Source: CAZMGG01 sp964565715
Lineage (GTDB): Bacteria; Planctomycetota; UBA1135; UBA2386
NCBI GenBank assembly: GCA_964565715.1
Contig: CAZMGG010000172.1
Span: 1 to 10,859, forward strand
DNA: 10,859 nt
Direction: 5' to 3'
Below the pieces are notes generated by a model. It made no database searches, had not been told where the DNA came from, and was given only the letters and a program-made list of their open reading frames with translations. This document shows positions 5,659 through 10,859 of this stretch, piece by piece (the stretch's first letter is position 1; each line of letters opens with the position of its first letter). The position numbers and the translations under genes were made by a program.

Positions 5659-6678
5659 ATGCCGGGAACGGGAAACGCCGCCGCGGGCCTGCCGCCTGCC
5701 CTCGCCGTCCTGGCCCTGGCCGCCGTGGCCGGCTGCGCCCTGCCGGGCGGCCGCGAGGCGGCAGAACGGCGGATCGGCGCGCCGCCGGGCCTGGTGGCGT
5801 GGGTGGTGGCCGAGACGCTGGCCATGGAGTTCGCCCCGGCGGACCCGCGGCCGGGCCATGGCGGCGTGCCGGTCTTCGCCGACGGCGACGCACTGGCGGT
5901 CGCCGCCAGCCTCGGTCCCGACGGCCGCTGGCACTGGCTCGGCGATCATCGCTGCGCCGGCGGCTACCTGATCGCCGGCCGGCCCGCGCTGGCTCCGGCG
6001 GCCGAACTGCCGCACCGGCTGCCGCGCGGGCATTCCCTGGCGGCGCGGTTCGAGGTGCGGCCCGACGGCAGCGGCGGCAGCCTGCTCGCCGGTGGCCTCG
6101 CAGCCGGCGGCGCGCATGCATCCGCCGCCCTCGCCGATCATCTGGGGCGCGCCCTGGCGCGGGCCGAGGCCTGGACCCTCGGCCAGCGCGACGTCGCGCG
6201 CCTCGCCGCTGCAGCCCAGGCCCCGGCCTGCTGCGCACGGCACGCGCCGCTGCAGGCCGGCCTGCTGTTCGCGCTCGGCCGCCACCATGCCGCCGAGGGC
6301 CGGCTGCCGTCGGCACTCGCCCGCGCACGGGAGGCGCTGGCGGTGATGCCGGGCCAGGCCGAGGTCGCCCGTTCGGTGGCGGCGCTGCGGGCGGCCCAGG
6401 CCGGCGTGCCGCCAGCGCCTGGCGGCCCTGCCCGCGCCGCCGAACTGCGCGCCGAGGCGGACGCGCTGGCAGCCGCCGGTCATCCCGGCGAACCGCGCGC
6501 CACCCGGCTCCTGGCGGAACTGCACGGGCCCGACACGGCGCCGCGGGACGTCCCGCCCGGCCCGGGCCTCGCCGCACCCGCCGGCGAGCGCCGGCCGGGC
6601 CGGCGCGAGTCCGCCGCCGCGCTGCGCTGGCGTTCGCCGGTCAGCGGGCGATGGCCCACAGCAGCGCGAGCGCGGTGA
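5659..6678 (+). CDS. Putative lipoprotein of unknown function with a TPR-like hairpin
   Basis: I do not recognise this 339-residue protein. Its N-terminus has a hydrophobic stretch (LPPALAVLALAAVAG) and a lipobox VAGC with Cys26, so it is probably lipidated and attached to a membrane facing the periplasm. The n-region has no Lys or Arg before the hydrophobic part, which is unusual. Residues 40-135 look like a mixed alpha/beta globular part (LVAWVVAETLAMEF, WHWLGDHRCAGGYLIAG). Residues 155-245 are helical. Residues 198-232 fit one TPR hairpin (LLFALGRHHAAEGRLPSAL followed by AREALAVMPG). The tail from about 250 is Pro/Ala/Arg-rich and low in complexity. Strongly G/C-ending codons and a good ribosome binding site argue it is real. 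Its last 38 bases overlap the 3' end of the opposite-strand zinc-ribbon gene. Confidence 0.72.
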   Translation: MPGTGNAAAGLPPALAVLALAAVAGCALPGGREAAERRIGAPPGLVAWVVAETLAMEFAPADPRPGHGGVPVFADGDALAVAASLGPDGRWHWLGDHRCAGGYLIAGRPALAPAAELPHRLPRGHSLAARFEVRPDGSGGSLLAGGLAAGGAHASAALADHLGRALARAEAWTLGQRDVARLAAAAQAPACCARHAPLQAGLLFALGRHHAAEGRLPSALARAREALAVMPGQAEVARSVAALRAAQAGVPPAPGGPARAAELRAEADALAAAGHPGEPRATRLLAELHGPDTAPRDVPPGPGLAAPAGERRPGRRESAAALRWRSPVSGRWPTAARAR

Positions 6679-6898
6679 GCACGAGCAGCAGCCGGCACCA
6701 CCAGCGCGACCAGGGCGAAGCCCGCGGCACGGGCTCGTCGGGCCCGTAGCCATCGGGCACCTCGACCGACTGGTAGTCGACCTCGTCCTGGTCCTGCCAG
6801 CCGGTGCGCGCGTCGCTGCCGCACTCGGGGCAGGCGAGCCGGCCGACGCGGACCAGGGCGCCGCACTGCGGACACTCGAAGGTGCGAGCGGCGCTCAC
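6641..6898 (-). CDS. Small zinc-ribbon protein with C-terminal membrane segment
   Basis: An 85-residue protein in two parts. Residues 6-29 form a zinc ribbon with two CxxC knuckles, CPQC (Cys9, Cys12) and CPEC (Cys23, Cys26). An acidic linker (about 36-58, many Asp/Glu) follows. Residues 66-83 form one hydrophobic segment (WWCRLLLVLTALALLWAIA) just after a basic residue. This tail-anchored layout would leave the ribbon in the cytoplasm. The start is GTG at 6898, overlapping the TGA of the kinase gene (GTGA), with AAGGG about 8 nt upstream. The tight coupling suggests it works with the kinase, for example as a membrane partner or substrate, but that is inference. Small proteins that combine a zinc ribbon with a membrane segment are common and poorly characterised. 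Confidence 0.82.
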   Translation of the reverse strand: MSAARTFECPQCGALVRVGRLACPECGSDARTGWQDQDEVDYQSVEVPDGYGPDEPVPRASPWSRWWCRLLLVLTALALLWAIAR

Positions 6899-9800
6899 AG
6901 GCCCCGCCCTTCGAAGGTCACCGCGGCGACGCCGACCGGGCGGCTCGCCGGCAGGCGCAGGGCGATCGGCGCGGCGGCGTCGACGTCGCGGCTCTCCGCC
7001 AGGAGTTCGTCCGCCTCGAACAGCACGCGCACGCGGCCCTTGCCGCGCAGTTGCGGCGAGGCCACCTCGATGCGGACCCGCTGCAGCGCGCCGGCCACGC
7101 TGCGCGGCCGCGGCCCGCTCGAGAGGAAACCGGCCAGGGCCCGCCGCACCGCCCGCTGCAGGGCATCGGGGCGCCCGACTTCGGCGGGGTGCAGCAGCGC
7201 CGCGCCGACCGAACCGTCGGCGGCGATCTCCAGCAGCACCACCTGCCCGCGGAAGTCGAGGAGCCAGCGGCGATCGGCGCCGACGGCCTCGGGCAGCCAC
7301 AGGTCCACGGTGCAGGCGCACTCGGCCACCGTCGATGGCAGGCCCGAGGGCACCTCGAGGCGGGCCGCCGGATCGTCCTCGACGGTCTGCGCCAGCTGCA
7401 GCATCGCCCACGGCTGCTCGACGAACTGCCACGCGCCGCCGGCGAGGCCCCGCAGGCCCGCGCGCCGCACCGACACCTGACCGAGCAGGGCGCCGGCGTC
7501 CTCGCTCACCTCGACCCGGGCGCCCCCGGGCGCGTCGCCCTGCAGCCGCGCCAACGCCGCCTGGCGGGCCCGCTCGCCGGAGAGCCAGGCCTCCGCCGCC
7601 GCCAGCTCGGCGCGTTCCGCCGCCTCCAGGTCGGCCTCGCGGAAACGACCGCGGAACGCCGCCAGCGCCGCCTCCATCGGCCCGAGGTTGCGATCCAACC
7701 GGGCGGCGCTCCACGCCTGCAGCACGCGGGTCCAGGCGCCGCGGCGGTCGAAGCCCTGGCCCTCGCCTTCCTCCAGGCGGATCTGCTGCAGGCGCGGCCA
7801 GACGTTCTCCAGCAGGAACGGATCGCCGGCCTGCTGCAGGCGTTCGGCCATCCCGACCACCTCGCCCCCGGCCATGCCGAGCACCAGCAGGCCGCGATCC
7901 CGGCGATCGGCCGGCATGCCGTCGAACAGGGTCGGGTCCGCCTGCCGGGCGCGGGCCAGCAGGTCGGCGAACAGGAACTCGGTCAGCACGGCGTCGCGCG
8001 GCACGCCGCCCGGCGGCATCACCCGCAGCAGCCAGCGGCCGCCTTCCAGGCGGGCGGCGATCGGTACCGCCTGCAGCGGCGCACTGCGCGGGTAGGCCTG
8101 CAGCGGCTCCGGGCTGCGCGCCAGCGCGGCGAGCACCGCTTCGGCCACGTCGCGCGCCGCGGTCATGGCCTGCAGATGGCGCTGCAGTTCCCGCGCCGCC
8201 TCCGGCTGGCCCGTGGCGACGCCGGCCAGCAGCTCGGTGGCCTCGACGATCCCGCCGGCGGCGAGGCAGCGCCAGGCGGTGCCCAGATACCACGCGATCC
8301 GGGCGTCCTCGCCCTCCGCCGCCGCCAGGTCCAGCCGCCGGGCGAACGCCTGCAGGTCCAGCGCGACGCCGGGCCACGGATCGGCCCCGGGACGGAAGCG
8401 CTCCGCCGGCGGATGGTGGCGCTCGAGGCCCTGCCGCAGCCGGTCCAGGCCGTTCCGCAGGGTGGCCCAGGACGCCCCGGCCAGGCGGCGTTCCTCGAGG
8501 GCGGCACGGCCGGCCTCGGCCTCGGCGCGCACCGCCGAGGCCGCCAGCAGTTCCGCCTCGCGGATCGTGGCGACCGCGGCGGCCCGTGCGGTCTGGTAGC
8601 GCAGGCGCAGCTCGGCGCGGAGCGCGTCGGCCAGGGTCTCCAGGGTGGGACGCTGCCTGCCGTCGGCGAAGTCGGTCAAGGCGGTGTCCCACAGCCGTTC
8701 CGCCGCCAGGAAGTCGGGCAGCCGCAGGAGGTCCTCGGTGGCATGCGGCAGCGCCAGCCCCACCTGCCGATCGAAGGCCGCCAGCAGTTCCTCGTCGCGG
8801 CGGGCGGCCATGGCGCCGATCTGGGCGAGCAGGTCGTCGAGGGCGCGCCGGTCCACCGCCTCGGGCAGGCCGATCCGGGGCAGGCCCAATGCCGTGCGCA
8901 GGGCCGGGTCGACCAGGTCCCGGGCGGCGTCGGCGGCCGCCGGCCAGCGCGCCGGGTCACGCAGCCACCGCTCGATCTCGGCCCGCCGTTCCACCGCCAG
9001 CGCCTGCACCGCGTCGTCCAGCGCCCGCTGCAACGCGGCGAGCACCGCCTGCTCGCGCTCACGCAGCACCGGCGTCGCGGCCGCGGGCGCGCCGGCCGCC
9101 GCGGCCCGGAGCAGCCGCCAACGATCGCCGGGCAGCCGCCCGCCGGCCACCGCCTCGTCGAGCCTCGCGGCGAAGGCGGCCGCCTCGTCGGGCAGCGCCG
9201 CGCCGTTGCCCCGCAGCAGGGCTCCCGCCAGGACCCCGCCGGCGACGGCGAGCAGGAGGCCCGCGACCGCCGCCCAGCGCCGCCAGGGGCGGCCCAGGGC
9301 GCCCCGTTCGGCCTGCGACAGCTCGCCGGCGTCCACCGCCGGGGCCTCGGCCCGCGCCACCCGTTCCAGGTCGTCGAGCAGGTCCCGCGGCGTCTGGTAG
9401 CGCAGCAGGAGGTCCTTGGCCAGCAGCTTGCGGATCACCAGCGACAGGCCCTCGCCGAGTTCCGGATTGAGCTCCCGCGGCGACCGCGCCGGCTCGTTCA
9501 GCACCTTGGTGATCAGCTCCGCCAGGGTCTCGGCGCGGAACGGCGGCTGGCCGGTGGCCATGTGATAGAGCGTCGCGCCCAGCGAATAGAGGTCGCTGCG
9601 GACGTCGACGTCCTGCGGGTTGCGGGCCTGCTCCGGCGAGATGTACTGCGGCGTGCCGACCGTCGCGCCCTCGCGGGTCAGCGCCAGGTCGGTGGGGCCC
9701 TTGGCGAGCCCCATGTCGGTGAGCTTCACGCGGCCCCGGTCGTCGATCAGGATGTTGCCCGGTTTGACGTCGCGGTGGATGACGCCGCGCTGGTAGGCGT

Positions 9801-10163
9801 GGTCGAGGGCGGCGGCGACCTGCTGCGCCACCGACAGCACCTGTTCCTCGGGGAACATGCCCCATTCGGCCAGCAGGGCCCGCAGGGACTTGCCCTCGGC
9901 CAGTTCCATCACGAAGAAGTGGTAGCCGCCCTCCTCGCCGAGGTCGTAGCCCGCCACCACGTTGGGATGGTTGAGCGAGGCGACGATCCGCGCCTCGCGC
10001 CGCAGCCGGTCGACGTAGCGCGCGTCGCGGGCCAGCGACGGCTTCAGCACCTTCAGGGCCACCACGCGGCCGAGCTTCTTGTGGCGGGCCTTGAACACCG
10101 TGCCCATGGCCCCGGCGCCCAGCCGTTCCAGGATCTCGTAGTCGGCGAACGGCTGCGCGAAGG

Positions 10164-10167
<4 letters not shown>
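6895..10167 (-). CDS. Transmembrane Hanks-type Ser/Thr protein kinase with large unknown C-terminal sensor region
   Basis: A 1090-residue eukaryotic-type kinase. The cytoplasmic catalytic domain spans about 10-270. It has the glycine loop LGAGAMGTVF (16-25), VALKVL (ATP-binding Lys39), alpha-C Glu58, HRDVKPGN (131-138, catalytic Asp133, Asn138), a magnesium loop DMG (151-153) in place of DFG, GTPQYISPEQ (171-180) and DLYSLG (192-197). All catalytic residues are present, so it should be active. A transmembrane segment lies at about 298-318 (WAAVAGLLLAVAGGVLAGALL, with basic residues before it). The rest would sit across the membrane: about 320-880 is Ala/Leu/Arg-rich and probably helical. About 880-1090 is richer in beta strands, and its run near DLWLPEAVGADRRWLLDF is loosely reminiscent of a jelly-roll fold. 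No PASTA, WD40 or TPR array is visible. The start is GTG, overlapping the activator's TGA, with GGAGGG 9 nt upstream. Confidence 0.93.

Positions 10168-10859
<692 letters not shown>

Noticed and set aside
5593..6753. Minus-strand open frame opposite the lipoprotein gene
   Set aside because: Considered because the lipoprotein is itself unrecognised. The plus strand has a strong ribosome binding site, a lipobox and a TPR hairpin; the minus frame has no secretion signal or domain.
6804..9470. Plus-strand open frame of about 890 codons, almost all Arg, Pro, Ala and Gly
   Set aside because: Low-complexity shadow of the kinase coding sequence. No start signal, no domain.

Overview
This is a very GC-rich window (by eye about 70% or more; not computed). 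It looks like a diderm bacterium, and Planctomycetota is my best guess. Three things point that way: an LpxC-FabZ fusion next to a Skp/OmpH-type chaperone, a membrane-anchored Hanks-type kinase with a DMG magnesium loop, and a kinase gene translationally coupled to a sigma-54 activator gene. Bacteroidota also carry the LpxC-FabZ fusion, but the base composition argues against them. The phylum call is inference. No IS element, CRISPR array, tRNA, rRNA or phage gene was seen, and base composition looks even throughout.

Left block (1-4673, all on the minus strand, transcribed right to left): a secreted M28 zinc peptidase with a PA domain, a PLP enzyme of the Cys/Met (transsulfuration) family, an OmpH/Skp periplasmic chaperone, and the bifunctional lpxC-fabZ gene, cut by the left edge. 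Gaps are 25, 76 and 46 bp, so the four could be one operon. The last two genes form an envelope module for lipid A synthesis and outer-membrane protein chaperoning.

Centre (4753-6678, plus strand): a minimal JAMM/MPN+ metalloprotease overlaps acpS (holo-ACP synthase) by an ATGA junction. After a 127-bp gap comes a lipoprotein of unknown function with one TPR-like hairpin. The M28 and JAMM genes diverge from a short shared intergenic region. The lipoprotein gene runs into the next block tail to tail, overlapping it by 38 bp.

Right block (10859-6641, minus strand): a sigma-54 activator with a Fis-type HTH (cut by the right edge), a 1090-residue transmembrane Ser/Thr kinase with an unrecognised C-terminal region of about 770 residues, and an 85-residue zinc-ribbon membrane protein. 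Both junctions are 4-bp GTGA overlaps. This suggests a signalling unit in which the kinase senses something beyond the membrane and may act on the sigma-54 activator.

I found no clearly new defence or mobile system. The least explained parts are the kinase/zinc-ribbon/activator unit, the JAMM-AcpS coupling and the orphan lipoprotein. Starts marked GTG below were read from the nucleotide sequence.
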